Below, one piece after another: positions 26,546 through 35,359 of a stretch of 64,000 nt of DNA. The notes beneath the pieces were generated by a model. It was not told where the DNA came from and searched no databases. It saw only the letters and a program-made list of their open reading frames with translations. The stretch is from Flavobacterium gilvum (GTDB lineage: Bacteria > Bacteroidota > Bacteroidia > Flavobacteriales > Flavobacteriaceae). How positions within the stretch are numbered: the first letter of the stretch is position 1; each line of letters opens with the position of its first letter. The DNA is taken from NCBI RefSeq assembly GCF_001761465.1, contig NZ_CP017479.1, positions 1,550,001 to 1,614,000 on the forward strand, given 5' to 3'. The position numbers were made by a program, and so were the translations under genes.

Positions 26546-26588
26546 AAAGCTATAGTTTAAATATACTATAATTTTTTTTGTAAAAAAA

Positions 26589-26622
26589 AACTGCTCACAC
26601 CAATTATTTTGGAGGAGCAGTT
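26589..26622 (-). terminator. Terminator downstream of the short OmpH gene
   Basis: Stem AACTGCTC/GAGCAGTT with an 18-base loop; on the minus strand it continues into about ten T. Confidence 0.75.
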
Positions 26623-26642
26623 TATTATCGATACGTTTTTGA

Positions 26643-27143
26643 TTAAAAACCTAAATCTTTTTTTACGTCTGGAGTAATGTTTGTTCCGTCAGCAAGTAAA
26701 AGTGTAGATCCGTCAAGAACATATTGGAATCCTTTAGCTTTACCAACTTTTTGGATAGAAGCTTTTACTTTATCTATGATTGGCTTAACAATTTCTTCTT
26801 GTTTTTTTTGCAATTCTTTTTGAGCATTATCTCTAAAGTCAGCAATTCTTTTTTGCATATCTTGAACTTCTTTTGAACGCTCTTGGTTTACAGCTTCAGT
26901 GGCAGTTGTAGCCTCTGCTTCATATTTTTTAATTTTTGTTTGGTATTCATCAATCATCTTTTTGATGTCTGCATCATAAGTTGCACTCAATTTTTCCAAT
27001 TGTTTTTGAGCATCAAGCATAGCAGGCATTTTGGCCATGATTTCATTTACATCGACATGAGCTACTTTTGTTTGAGCAGTTGAAATTTGAGTTGCACCTA
27101 AAAATAGTATCGCAGCAATTAATAGAGTTTTGAATTGTTTCAT
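26643..27143 (-). CDS. OmpH/Skp family periplasmic chaperone (short)
   Basis: A 166-residue protein with a signal peptide (cut near STAQT, residues 21-25) and a Skp-like fold: a short beta strand (KVAHVDVNEIMAKMP), a long charged coiled coil (about 40-125) and a closing segment with FQYVLDGSTLLLADG. Skp holds unfolded outer-membrane proteins on the way to the Bam complex. It lies 39 bases downstream of a longer OmpH gene that in turn follows bamA, the classic bamA-skp arrangement. Confidence 0.93.
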   Translation of the reverse strand: MKQFKTLLIAAILFLGATQISTAQTKVAHVDVNEIMAKMPAMLDAQKQLEKLSATYDADIKKMIDEYQTKIKKYEAEATTATEAVNQERSKEVQDMQKRIADFRDNAQKELQKKQEEIVKPIIDKVKASIQKVGKAKGFQYVLDGSTLLLADGTNITPDVKKDLGF

Positions 27144-27182
27144 TGTGTTAAAATATTAAATAATTAGAATTTGTTTTAGTTT

Positions 27183-28421
27183 TTATTTTACTTCATTGGC
27201 CTTCTTTAAAGCCTCTTTCTCTTGAATTTCTTTTAATCTTTTTTCTTCTGCTGCTTTTTTGGCAGCTTCTCTGTCTTCCAATATTTTTTTTCTTTTTTCT
27301 TCCAAAGCTTTTTTACGTTCCTCGTATGCCTTTTTCTGATCTTCGGCAGTTGTGGTAGTTTTGGTTTCCTCTGTTGTTTTTTTAGAAGTGTCAGGATTTG
27401 CTACTGTGCTTGGAGTGAAATCTTTAGTTTCTTCAATCTTGGAAGGAGTGGAAGGAGCAACAGCTGTACCGCTTTTTTTAGCTTCCCTTTCTTCCAGTGT
27501 TTTTTTTCTTTTTTCTTCTAAAGCTTTTTTGCGTTCCTCGTATATTCTTTTTTGATCCTCAGCAGTAGTTGTTGTTTTGGCTCCTTTTGAAGTGTCAGTA
27601 TTCCCGATTGTGCTTGGAGTGAAGTTTTTATTGTCTTCTGAATTAGCGGGAGCAACAACTGTGCCATTCTTTTTTGCTTCTCTTTCAGCCAATAATTTTT
27701 TTCTTCTTTCCTCGTATTGTCTTCGGGCTTCATCCTGAGCTGCTTTTTTATCAGTTACGAGTTTTTCTCTGGCGGCTTTTTTGTCTAATAGCGCTTTTTC
27801 TTTTTCGGCCAAAGCTGGATTTTCATCCATCTCGTCTTGTAAATTCTCTTTTGCTTCCTCTTCTTTTAGCTGTTTTTTAGTTAATTGTTCTCTTTTATCA
27901 GTTCGATTTAACATTCGAATTACCTGATCACTAACATCAAATCTTTTTGCAGCAAAAAGAATGGTTAAATGTGAAGATTTGTCAAATATGAAGTCGTATT
28001 TTTTTGCCTCTGCAATATCCTGAACAGCTGTAAAAACCTGATCTTGGATAGGTTTAACTAATCCGGCTTTCTGAATTATTAAATCTCCATTTGGGCCGAA
28101 TCTTTTTTGTTGGTAATCCAGTTTTTCGGTTTCAAGGAACTTTATTTCTGTTTCTCTTTCTTCAATTAATTCTGCTGTCAATAACGGCTTTTCAGCTTTT
28201 AAAGCTTCAGAAAGTTTGTTGATTTCTATTTTTTTAGCCTCAATTTCTTGCTTCCATTGCTGCGCTTTTTGCTCTAATTGTGCTTTGGCTTCTACATAAT
28301 TTGGAACATTTTCCAATATGTACTCCATATCAATATAACCAACCTTGTTTCCTCTGGTCTGCGCATCTACTATGGTTGCAGCGAAAAGCGATAAAATTAT
28401 AAATAAAAATTCTTTTCTCAT
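27183..28421 (-). CDS. OmpH/Skp family protein with long repetitive tail
   Basis: A 412-residue protein. The start is set at the ATG at 28421 because it begins a proper signal peptide (MRKEFLFIILSLFAATIVDAQ is one residue too long to be cut earlier than the final AQ); an upstream in-frame start would add 13 residues. Residues about 25-180 form the Skp-like domain (KVGYIDMEYILENVP, then a coiled coil, then YDFIFDKSSHLTILFA). The remaining 230 residues are Lys/Glu-rich helices with three near-identical YEERRKK-type units separated by Thr/Pro-rich linkers. The tail is far longer than in Skp. Confidence 0.9.
   Translation of the reverse strand: MRKEFLFIILSLFAATIVDAQTRGNKVGYIDMEYILENVPNYVEAKAQLEQKAQQWKQEIEAKKIEINKLSEALKAEKPLLTAELIEERETEIKFLETEKLDYQQKRFGPNGDLIIQKAGLVKPIQDQVFTAVQDIAEAKKYDFIFDKSSHLTILFAAKRFDVSDQVIRMLNRTDKREQLTKKQLKEEEAKENLQDEMDENPALAEKEKALLDKKAAREKLVTDKKAAQDEARRQYEERRKKLLAEREAKKNGTVVAPANSEDNKNFTPSTIGNTDTSKGAKTTTTAEDQKRIYEERKKALEEKRKKTLEEREAKKSGTAVAPSTPSKIEETKDFTPSTVANPDTSKKTTEETKTTTTAEDQKKAYEERKKALEEKRKKILEDREAAKKAAEEKRLKEIQEKEALKKANEVK
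27255..27718 (-). repeat. Long coding repeats in the OmpH tail
   Basis: Three copies of a segment encoding YEER(R/K)KK-L-E-(R)-EA-K plus linker, at about 27665-27718, 27470-27543 and 27255-27327. The last two are near-identical over about 70 bases and each is preceded by TTTTAEDQK codons; the unit spacing is about 215 bases. Confidence 0.7.
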
Positions 28422-28476
28422 AATTTTTAATTTTAGAAAATCTAAATCAAATTTACTCAAAATTGCTTAATTATGA

Positions 28477-31170
28477 TTAAAATTGCTGACCTATAATGAA
28501 ATGCGTTTGCCATCCACTTGGTTGTACTGCTCCTGGAACAGCATCAAATCCGTAACCAAAGTCAATTCCCAATAAACCAAATGCAGGCATAAATACTCTT
28601 AATCCCACACCGGCTGAACGAGCCAAATTAAATGGTTGGTAATCGGATAAAGATTCATAGGATTGTCCTGCTTCCGCAAAAGTCAAAGCATAAATAGAAG
28701 CCGATTGTTTTAGTGTAATCGGGTAACGTAATTCTAATGAGAATTTATTATAAATAGTTGCACCATAAGCATCCCCAGTTGAGCTTGAAGGTGTCAATGA
28801 GCCATTTTCATATCCTCTCAACTGTATGTTTTGTCTTCCATCAATTGAGCTACCGGCCATACCATCTCCTCCTAAATAATATCTTTCAAATGGAATAACC
28901 CCTCTGTCCTGATTGTATGCTCCTAGGAATCCAAATTGCATTAAAGTTCTCAAAACTAATTTTTTATACAAAGTTGTGTACCAGTCTCCTGTAAATTGAA
29001 CTTTGTAATATTCGAGCCATTTGTATTTTTCCTGGTCTACTTTTCCAGGATCGGCTACAGCATCTTGATAATTGTCAACTTTATTTGGAACAGTTCCTCC
29101 AGATGATGGTAACTTGTCTAGATAATCTCCGGCATTTACAACTCTGTCATTGTTGTCTACGTAAGAAGCTCCAGAATAGAGGTATTTATATTTTTGTTGC
29201 TCTCCTAATGTTGCATAATTTATGCCATTGAATAGAGAATAGGGTAATGTAAATTCCCCGTGTATACTAAATTCAGAACCGTAAGTTGGGAATATAGGGT
29301 TAAATCCTTTGCTGTTTCGGCTTAAACCAATAGAGTAGGATAAGTTTTTTGATTGTCCATTTGCAAAGGTAAACAAGCCATAATAGTAATTGTGCAAATC
29401 GTAACGTTGGAAACTAACAGATTGTGAAAGTGTAAAGAAATCATCAGGCACGGTCAGTCTTTTTGCTATTCCGACAGACAAAGACATAATGTTGATGTAT
29501 TTTGATTTGTCAACGTTTTGCAATTGATAGTTGGAACTGTATTGCTGGCTAAAAGCAAAGGAGCTGTTAAAACTAATAGGTTTTTTTCCTCCAAACCAAG
29601 GTTCCGAAAATGATAAACTATAGGTTTTGTAATAAGAACTTGCCTGTAAACGTAAGGCAACTTTTTGTCCATCTCCCATAGGAACTGGACGGTAAGCATC
29701 TTTATTGAATAAATTTCTAGCCGAAAAGTTATTGAAAGAAAGTCCTAATGTTCCCACGAAACCACCTCCGCCATAACCTCCTTGAAGTTCTATTTGGCTG
29801 GCACCTTTTTCTACTACATTATATTCGATGTCAACGGTTCCGGCACTTCCATCAACGTTTTTGAATTTTGGTTCGATTTTTTCTGGATCAAAAAAGCCTA
29901 ATTGTCCAATCTCTCTGATGGTTCTTACTAGTTCTGATTTGTTGTATTTCTCTCCCGGATGTGTTCTTAATTCGCGATAGATAACTTCATCGTTGGTTTT
30001 GTCGTTTCCAACAACCGTGATTTTGTTAAAATAAGCAATAGGTCCTTCGGTGATACGGATTTCAAAATCAATAATATTGTCTGTTGTTTTTGTCTCTACA
30101 GCGTTTATATTTGAAAACAAATATCCGTTATTTTGATAAAGATTGGTAATGTCTTCTCCGTCTGGTTTTGATTTGTCTGCAATCCTCTCCTGTAGCAGAA
30201 CCCCATTGTAAACATCTCCTTTGTGGATACCAAGATAGTTCTTAAGTTGGTCGTCAGCGTAAACTGTGTTTCCAATAAATTTAATGTCTCCAAAATAATA
30301 TTTAATACCTTCTTCAACCTTTATTTTGATATAAATGGCATTTTTGTCTTTATCATAAGCAACCGAATCATTCACGACACGAGCATCGCGGTATCCTATT
30401 TTTTTGTAGGCATCAACAACTTTTACAAGATCTTCCTGGTATTTGTCTTCAATGTATTTTGATCGTTTCAAAAGATTGAAGTAGTTTTTTTCTTTAGTGT
30501 TTTTCATGGCGCCAAGAAGTTTATTGCTTGGAACTTCTTTGTTGCCTTCGAAATCAATTTTGTAGACTTTTACTTTTTCCCCAACATCAACCTTTACAAG
30601 CATGTTGACATGATTGGCGTTTGTTGTGTCTTTTGTAGTGGTTATGTAGGTTTTTGCATTGTAAAAACCGTCTTTTTTGTATTTTTTCTCAATATAATTT
30701 TTGGTAGTAGTAATTAAATTTTCGGTTACGATTTTACCATTTGTCAAACCATTGTCTTTGATGAAAGATTCTGTTTTGCTTTTGGAAACTCCCACAAACT
30801 TAACTTCATTTATTTTAGGTAATTCTTTAATGTTTAAGTCCAGATAGATACTGTCATTTTCTATCTTGTTTACATAAAATGCAATTTCGTCAAAAAGCCC
30901 AAGTTTCCCTAGTTTTTTTATCGAACTACTGATTTGTTCACCTGGTATGGTAATTTCCTGCCCTTTTTCGAGACCAGCAAAAGTAACAACGGTTTGAGGG
31001 TTGAAGCTGATGTCTCCAACTACTTTTACGTCTGCTAATATGTATTTTTTACCTTGGTCAAACGGTACTCTGTCTTGTGCCTTAATTTGAGTGAATACTC
31101 CTAAAATTAAAAAGGTAAGGACTAGTTTTATGCTTTTATGTAACACTAAAATATTATTTAATTTGTTCAC
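28477..31170 (-). CDS. bamA: Outer-membrane protein assembly factor BamA
   Basis: BamA inserts beta-barrel proteins into the outer membrane. After a signal peptide (ending near IKAQ), five POTRA-type repeats follow (for example DVKVVGDISFNPQTVV, EVKFVGVSKSKTESF, KIDFEGNKEVPSNK, DIKFIGNTVYADDQ, KITVVGNDKTNDEV), then the 16-strand barrel with FERYYLGG and the terminal signal ending in GQQF. The ORF is open further upstream to 31257 inside uppS. GTG at 31170 (overlapping uppS by 17 bases, 897 residues) is chosen; GTG at 31146, eight bases after the uppS stop, is an alternative. A duplicated-looking EKYKWLEYYKVQFTGDW loop is ordinary for the family. Confidence 0.95.
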   Translation of the reverse strand: MNKLNNILVLHKSIKLVLTFLILGVFTQIKAQDRVPFDQGKKYILADVKVVGDISFNPQTVVTFAGLEKGQEITIPGEQISSSIKKLGKLGLFDEIAFYVNKIENDSIYLDLNIKELPKINEVKFVGVSKSKTESFIKDNGLTNGKIVTENLITTTKNYIEKKYKKDGFYNAKTYITTTKDTTNANHVNMLVKVDVGEKVKVYKIDFEGNKEVPSNKLLGAMKNTKEKNYFNLLKRSKYIEDKYQEDLVKVVDAYKKIGYRDARVVNDSVAYDKDKNAIYIKIKVEEGIKYYFGDIKFIGNTVYADDQLKNYLGIHKGDVYNGVLLQERIADKSKPDGEDITNLYQNNGYLFSNINAVETKTTDNIIDFEIRITEGPIAYFNKITVVGNDKTNDEVIYRELRTHPGEKYNKSELVRTIREIGQLGFFDPEKIEPKFKNVDGSAGTVDIEYNVVEKGASQIELQGGYGGGGFVGTLGLSFNNFSARNLFNKDAYRPVPMGDGQKVALRLQASSYYKTYSLSFSEPWFGGKKPISFNSSFAFSQQYSSNYQLQNVDKSKYINIMSLSVGIAKRLTVPDDFFTLSQSVSFQRYDLHNYYYGLFTFANGQSKNLSYSIGLSRNSKGFNPIFPTYGSEFSIHGEFTLPYSLFNGINYATLGEQQKYKYLYSGASYVDNNDRVVNAGDYLDKLPSSGGTVPNKVDNYQDAVADPGKVDQEKYKWLEYYKVQFTGDWYTTLYKKLVLRTLMQFGFLGAYNQDRGVIPFERYYLGGDGMAGSSIDGRQNIQLRGYENGSLTPSSSTGDAYGATIYNKFSLELRYPITLKQSASIYALTFAEAGQSYESLSDYQPFNLARSAGVGLRVFMPAFGLLGIDFGYGFDAVPGAVQPSGWQTHFIIGQQF

Positions 31171-31891
31171 TTGTTTTTCCAAATCGACGTTCTCTTTTTT
31201 GATAATCAATGATAGCCTCATGCAATTCTTTTTCTTTAAAGTCAGGCCACAAAACATCAGTAAAGTACAATTCTGAATAGGCTATTTGCCAAAGCAGAAA
31301 ATTACTTATTCTATATTCACCGCTTGTTCTTATCAATAAATCAACATCTGGCATATCACGCGTGTAAAGATGCTCATTTATAATTGAATCGTCAATACTG
31401 TCTATTGAAATTATATTATTTTTAACTTTATCGCTGATTATTCTCACGGCATTGACTAATTCTTCTCTGGCTCCATAGCTTAAAGCAAGTGTAAGTGTCA
31501 GTTTTGTATTGTTTTTTGTCCTATCAATTACTTCCTGAAGCTGTTTTTGGGCATTTTCTGGAAGTTTCTCCAAATTGCCTATTGCATTCATTTTGACACC
31601 GTCTTTCTCCATTGTCTTGAGTTCCTTTTTCAAGTTGTGAATCAAAACTTTCATCAAGGTGTCAACTTCAAGTTTGGGTCTGTTCCAGTTTTCTGTGGAG
31701 AATGCATAAAGAGTTAAATATTCAATTCCCAGATTGCTGCATTCTTTTATAATTTTCTTTACGGTTTTTGATCCGCTTTCGTGGCCAAGCGTTCTGATGA
31801 ACCCTTTTTGTTTCGCCCAACGACCGTTGCCATCCATAATAATAGCTAGGTGTTTTGGAATATTGTCTTTATTTATTTGTTCTTTTAGCAT
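31154..31891 (-). CDS. uppS: Isoprenyl (undecaprenyl) diphosphate synthase
   Basis: UppS is the cis-prenyltransferase making the C55 carrier for cell-wall and O-antigen synthesis. The 245-residue form starts at the ATG at 31891, one base after the stop of the upstream gene; the catalytic aspartate is D20 in IIMDGNGRWAKQ and the C-terminal DLLIRTSGEYRISNFLLWQ is fully conserved. An in-frame start 13 codons earlier would overlap the DUF6089 gene. It is followed by bamA with overlapping ends. Confidence 0.96.
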   Translation of the reverse strand: MLKEQINKDNIPKHLAIIMDGNGRWAKQKGFIRTLGHESGSKTVKKIIKECSNLGIEYLTLYAFSTENWNRPKLEVDTLMKVLIHNLKKELKTMEKDGVKMNAIGNLEKLPENAQKQLQEVIDRTKNNTKLTLTLALSYGAREELVNAVRIISDKVKNNIISIDSIDDSIINEHLYTRDMPDVDLLIRTSGEYRISNFLLWQIAYSELYFTDVLWPDFKEKELHEAIIDYQKRERRFGKTSEQIK

Positions 31892-31892
31892 T

Positions 31893-32576
31893 TTATTTTG
31901 ATTCTGCGCAATAGCATGGTTTTTCTCCAAAAGTATATGTCAGTGTCAACCCTGAGAAAACATACCAATCATTATTATTTATATTTCCAAATTTTGGCAA
32001 ATTGCCGTCACTTGGGTTGCTTCCGTCAATATTATCTGTGAATGTATATCGGGCGCCAACTTCCAAACCTAAAACAAAATTTCTTGAAAAATTTGTCTTG
32101 ACACCAAGTGTCATTGGTATGGCAACATTGCTTTTCAGGCCGTCTTTATGCGTAACTCCGGAGATTACATACAATTCGTCATAAAAGAAATAACTTAAGC
32201 CAGAATACATATAAGGGGTGAATTTTACTTTTGAATCATGCAGGTTAAAATCAAAAAAATTAAACTCCAATCCTGCTGATAGTTCTTTGATATTGTTTTT
32301 AAACGTATAACCTCTATTGTATCTTCCTGTTTCATTTGAATCGTGATCATCGCCCGAAATTTGTGACTGGGTATAGGAAAATCTATAAGCGTGTCTTGGG
32401 CTTTTATTCCATTTGTATAAAATACCAAATGCAGGCTCGTTTGGAGCTATATAAGTTGTTGAACCTACATCTCCTATGAAATTGCTGCCTCCAAGAAATA
32501 CTCCTATTTCATTGATTTGGGAATGAATGGAAGTAAAGGTAAAAAAGCACAAAAATGAAATGAAAATTTTATTCAT
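31893..32576 (-). CDS. DUF6089 outer-membrane beta-barrel protein
   Basis: A 227-residue predicted barrel with a signal peptide (ending near SIHSQ, residue 18) and the DUF6089 pattern NEIGVFLGGSNFIGDVG followed by many alternating aromatic strands and a last strand SGLTLTYTFG. The function is unknown; it regularly precedes uppS and bamA in flavobacteria as I recall, which suggests a link to envelope assembly. The ATG at 32576 is preferred to one 7 codons upstream because it starts the signal peptide directly. Confidence 0.88.
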   Translation of the reverse strand: MNKIFISFLCFFTFTSIHSQINEIGVFLGGSNFIGDVGSTTYIAPNEPAFGILYKWNKSPRHAYRFSYTQSQISGDDHDSNETGRYNRGYTFKNNIKELSAGLEFNFFDFNLHDSKVKFTPYMYSGLSYFFYDELYVISGVTHKDGLKSNVAIPMTLGVKTNFSRNFVLGLEVGARYTFTDNIDGSNPSDGNLPKFGNINNNDWYVFSGLTLTYTFGEKPCYCAESK

Positions 32577-32594
32577 AAAATATAAAATTGCCTG

Positions 32595-32623
32595 CAAATA
32601 TAATAATTATCAATAGGATTCAA
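32595..32623 (-). promoter_or_regulatory. Promoter of the DUF6089-uppS-bamA-ompH operon
   Basis: On the minus strand a TTG at 32623-32621 is followed after 18 bases by TATATTTG at 32602-32595. This fits the Bacteroidota -33 TTG / -7 TAnnTTTG promoter, 18 bases before the DUF6089 ATG. Confidence 0.65.
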
Positions 32624-32723
32624 TACGTATATTAGGAATACTGTCTTTTTTTAGACGAGATCCCTTTTTTTATATATAAAGATTATGGTATTAACGAATA
32701 ATCAGAGCTATTAGTGTGTGGCT

Positions 32724-33608
32724 TTAATTCCTTCTGTCTTCCCCCCAAAGTAGTTTCGTTCTAAGGGTTTTTAAGAAGGTTTCTCCAGGAATCTCAACCA
32801 TATTTATTTCGAAATCCGTTTTTTTAATTGTCAAAAAAGAATCATTTGTCGCACTTGTTATTCTGGAATCGAGGGAAACTAAATATTGTTCTTCTCTGCC
32901 GGAAACTTTTATACGTATTTCTGTCGAATCAGGAATTACAAGAGGTCTTGCATTCAGATTGTGGGGTGCGATTGGGGTAATTACTAGACTTTTTACATCG
33001 GGGGTCAAAATAGGGCCACCACAACTTAAGGAATAACCTGTTGTTCCGGTTGGAGTGGCTATGATTAATCCGTCTGCCCAATAAGAATTCAGAAATTCAT
33101 CGTCCAAATAGGTTTCTATCGTTATCATAGAAGTGGTGTCCTTTCTACCCACGGTTATTTCATTCAACGCAAAATTTAAACCTTCAAGGGATTTATTTTC
33201 TGGATCACAGGTAAGACTTAATAATGCTCTTTTCGAAATTTTATATTTTTTGTCAATAACAATTTGCATGAAAGCTGCGATGTTTTCTTTTTGAACTGTT
33301 GCCAAAAATCCCAATCTTCCGGCATTTATTCCTAAAATAGGAACTCCTGAATTACGAACGAGTGTAACTGCTCTTAGCATAGTTCCGTCTCCTCCGATAC
33401 TGATAAGCATATCAAAACTTGAATCGAGTTCGTCGTGGGAGGAAAAAGTGTTGTATTGGTGTTCAATTATTTTCTTTTCATACAACATATTTAGGAAATT
33501 TTCTTCAATAACCATTTCCACATCATTATTGTTAAAAAACACAAAAATGTCTTTAATGATTGGTTCTGTGCTTACTAAATAATATTGGCCAAAAATAGCT
33601 ACTTTCAT
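32724..33608 (-). CDS. nadK: NAD kinase
   Basis: NadK phosphorylates NAD to NADP. The 294-residue protein carries the GGDG motif (G72-G75, GGDGTMLRA), the NE motif within FALNEITVGR, and the C-terminal TPTGTTGYSLSCGGPI substrate loop. The size is typical. It ends 34 bases before the window's CBS-protein coding stretch in gene order (the CBS gene is upstream on the same strand), so both may be cotranscribed; a simple-sequence leader lies directly before its ATG. Confidence 0.96.
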   Translation of the reverse strand: MKVAIFGQYYLVSTEPIIKDIFVFFNNNDVEMVIEENFLNMLYEKKIIEHQYNTFSSHDELDSSFDMLISIGGDGTMLRAVTLVRNSGVPILGINAGRLGFLATVQKENIAAFMQIVIDKKYKISKRALLSLTCDPENKSLEGLNFALNEITVGRKDTTSMITIETYLDDEFLNSYWADGLIIATPTGTTGYSLSCGGPILTPDVKSLVITPIAPHNLNARPLVIPDSTEIRIKVSGREEQYLVSLDSRITSATNDSFLTIKKTDFEINMVEIPGETFLKTLRTKLLWGEDRRN

Positions 33609-33645
33609 TTCTTTTGTTTTGTGATTTTGTTGTTTTGTGATTTTG
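33609..33645 (-). repeat. Simple leader repeat before nadK
   Basis: On the minus strand the sequence reads as alternating AAAATCACAAAACAA units ending four bases before the nadK ATG. It resembles the AATCTAAAATC leaders in position and A-richness, but the unit differs. Confidence 0.55.
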
Positions 33646-33669
33646 GATTTTTAATGGTAAATCCAAAAA

Positions 33670-34329
33670 TTACATATTCAGATATTTGTCCAAATAATCG
33701 GAACGATCTTTTAGCGTTTTGATGTAATTGTCTTCGTTATGTTCCGAAATGATTTCGTAGTTGTATCTTCTGAAGGTTTGAATGGTTTCATTCAGGGAAC
33801 CAGCACTTATCTTGATAGTTATTTCTGTGGTATCTGCATTTGAATTTGAGATAAAAAGCCCTAAAAGTTTGCCGTTGTTGCTTTCGACAATTTGTGCTAT
33901 CTGACTTATCGAATAATCAACAGTAGATTTATTTACTATAATGATAACTCCGGGTTCTTTTAAAAATGGGGTTTCGTGAAAAAACTTAATGATGTCTTCT
34001 ATTTCGTAATAGCCAACATATTTGTTGTTTTCGTCTAGAATAGGAACAAGATTTGTGTGATTTTTGGCAAAAACTTCCAAAACGTCTAGCCAAATCATAT
34101 CTGTTCTTGCAAAAAAGTGTTCTAAGACGTATTTGTAATCATTGATTTTTTTATCGCTGTCAAAAGTTTCAATGTCTTCGGCGGCAATGCTTCCAACGAA
34201 AATTTCATCTTCAATGACAGGGAAGTGAGAAAAGGACAAATCACCAAAAAAATCCTGAACGGATCCAATAGTTTCTTGAGCATCAATTGCTTTGTAGTCG
34301 TTTGTGATGTAATCTTTTATATCTGTCAT
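33670..34329 (-). CDS. CBS domain-containing protein
   Basis: A 219-residue protein with two CBS domains in the first 130 residues (SFSHFPVIEDEIFVGSI and NLVPILDENNKYVGYYEIED), then an ACT-like C-terminal part (VDYSISQIAQIVESNNGKLLG and the beta strand TEITIKI). CBS pairs bind adenine nucleotides and regulate other proteins; no enzyme domain is attached. The ATG at 34329 (MTDIKDYI) is chosen; the open frame continues 15 codons upstream into the promoter region. The gene is divergent from pdxJ. Confidence 0.88.
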   Translation of the reverse strand: MTDIKDYITNDYKAIDAQETIGSVQDFFGDLSFSHFPVIEDEIFVGSIAAEDIETFDSDKKINDYKYVLEHFFARTDMIWLDVLEVFAKNHTNLVPILDENNKYVGYYEIEDIIKFFHETPFLKEPGVIIIVNKSTVDYSISQIAQIVESNNGKLLGLFISNSNADTTEITIKISAGSLNETIQTFRRYNYEIISEHNEDNYIKTLKDRSDYLDKYLNM

Positions 34330-34395
34330 AAATCTATCCTCAATAATCGATGCAAAATAATCAAAATTATACAAAATATGCTACCTTTTAGTTTG

Positions 34396-34403
34396 TATTT
34401 TTG
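34396..34403 (+). promoter_or_regulatory. Putative -7 box before pdxJ
   Basis: TATTTTTG matches TAnnTTTG, 38 bases before the pdxJ ATG. On the opposite strand TAATTTTG at 34369-34362 could serve the divergent CBS gene. Neither has an obvious -33 TTG. Confidence 0.4.
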
Positions 34404-34441
34404 CCTTGTTAAACATATAATACACGATAAATACTGTTTTT

Positions 34442-35155
34442 ATGACAAAACTTAGCGTTAATATAAATAAAATTGCCACTTTGCGTAATGCACGCGGTGG
34501 AAATGTTCCTGATTTACTGAAAGTTGCCACTGATATTCAGAAATTTGGAGCTGAGGGAATTACCATTCATCCACGTCCAGATGAGCGTCACATACGTTAT
34601 CAGGATGCCCGTGATTTGAAATCTATTGTTTATACAGAGTATAATATTGAAGGAAATCCCCAACATAATTTTATTGATTTGGTTTTAGAATGTAAACCGG
34701 ATCAGGTTACTTTGGTGCCCGATGCCATTGGTGCCATTACTTCTTCGGCAGGTTGGGATACCATAAAAAACCAATCTTATTTGGTTGAAGTTATTCAGGA
34801 ATTTCAAAGAAACGGAATCAGAACTTCGATTTTTGTAGACCCGATTCTCGAAATGATTGAAGGTGCCAAAAAAACAGGTACCGACAGAATCGAACTCTAC
34901 ACCGAAGCTTTTGCGCATCAGTATGGTTTAGGCAATGAAAAAGGAATTGAACCTTACGTAAAATCGGCGGTTTTGGCCAATGAATTGGGGTTAGGAATTA
35001 ATGCTGGCCATGATTTAAGTTTGGATAATGTTGAGTTCTTTAAGCAAAATATCCCAGGATTATTAGAGGTCTCTATTGGTCATGCACTTATATCAGAAGC
35101 TCTTTATCTTGGTCTGGATAATGTGGTAAATATGTATTTGCGAAAATTAAAATAA
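34442..35155 (+). CDS. pdxJ: Pyridoxine 5'-phosphate synthase
   Basis: PdxJ condenses 1-deoxyxylulose-5-phosphate with 3-amino-2-oxopropyl phosphate to form pyridoxine phosphate, the last ring-closing step of the DXP-dependent vitamin B6 route. The 237-residue TIM-barrel protein has the motifs NINKIATLRNARGG, ITIHPRPDERHI, and NAGHDLSLDN, all carrying known active-site residues (His/Arg phosphate and substrate ligands). It ends before a spacer containing dispersed repeats. Other B6 genes are not in the window. Confidence 0.96.
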   Translation: MTKLSVNINKIATLRNARGGNVPDLLKVATDIQKFGAEGITIHPRPDERHIRYQDARDLKSIVYTEYNIEGNPQHNFIDLVLECKPDQVTLVPDAIGAITSSAGWDTIKNQSYLVEVIQEFQRNGIRTSIFVDPILEMIEGAKKTGTDRIELYTEAFAHQYGLGNEKGIEPYVKSAVLANELGLGINAGHDLSLDNVEFFKQNIPGLLEVSIGHALISEALYLGLDNVVNMYLRKLK

Positions 35156-35170
35156 GATTTTTGATTTAAG

Positions 35171-35205
35171 ATTGCTTCGCCTGTTCGCCTTTCAGGCTCG
35201 AGTAA
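35171..35205 (-). repeat. Dispersed GC-richer repeat (GACCCGAG family), inverted copy
   Basis: Read on the minus strand it contains CTCGAGCCTGAAAGGCGAACAGGCGAAGCAAT-like sequence, sharing the CGAG...GCGAA-TGGCGAAG core with copies at 46257, 51432 and 51545. It is visibly richer in G/C than its surroundings. (Written in segments: CTCGAGCC, GGCGAACAGG, CGAAGCAAT.). Confidence 0.55.
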
Positions 35206-35315
35206 CGAATGATGATTTTTGATTTTTATGCTTATCATCTTCAAGTCTAAAATCATAATTTTCTATTCAAAAATTAAAAAGCTAATATTGATTAATGATT
35301 ATTGAACGTAGAATT

Positions 35316-35358
35316 CAAATCTGCAATCTAAAATCTAAAATCTTCAATCTAAAATTAC
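35316..35358 (+). repeat. Leader repeat, AATCTAAAATC family (copy 2)
   Basis: Four tandem-like units of the kind CAAATCTG, CAATCTAAAATC, TAAAATCTT and CAATCTAAAATT run to within two bases of the hydrolase ATG. Confidence 0.7.
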
Positions 35359-35359
35359 A

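Noticed and set aside
27255..27718. Insertion element between OmpH repeats
   Set aside because: The repeats are in frame and encode a continuous helical tail; there are no inverted ends or transposase.
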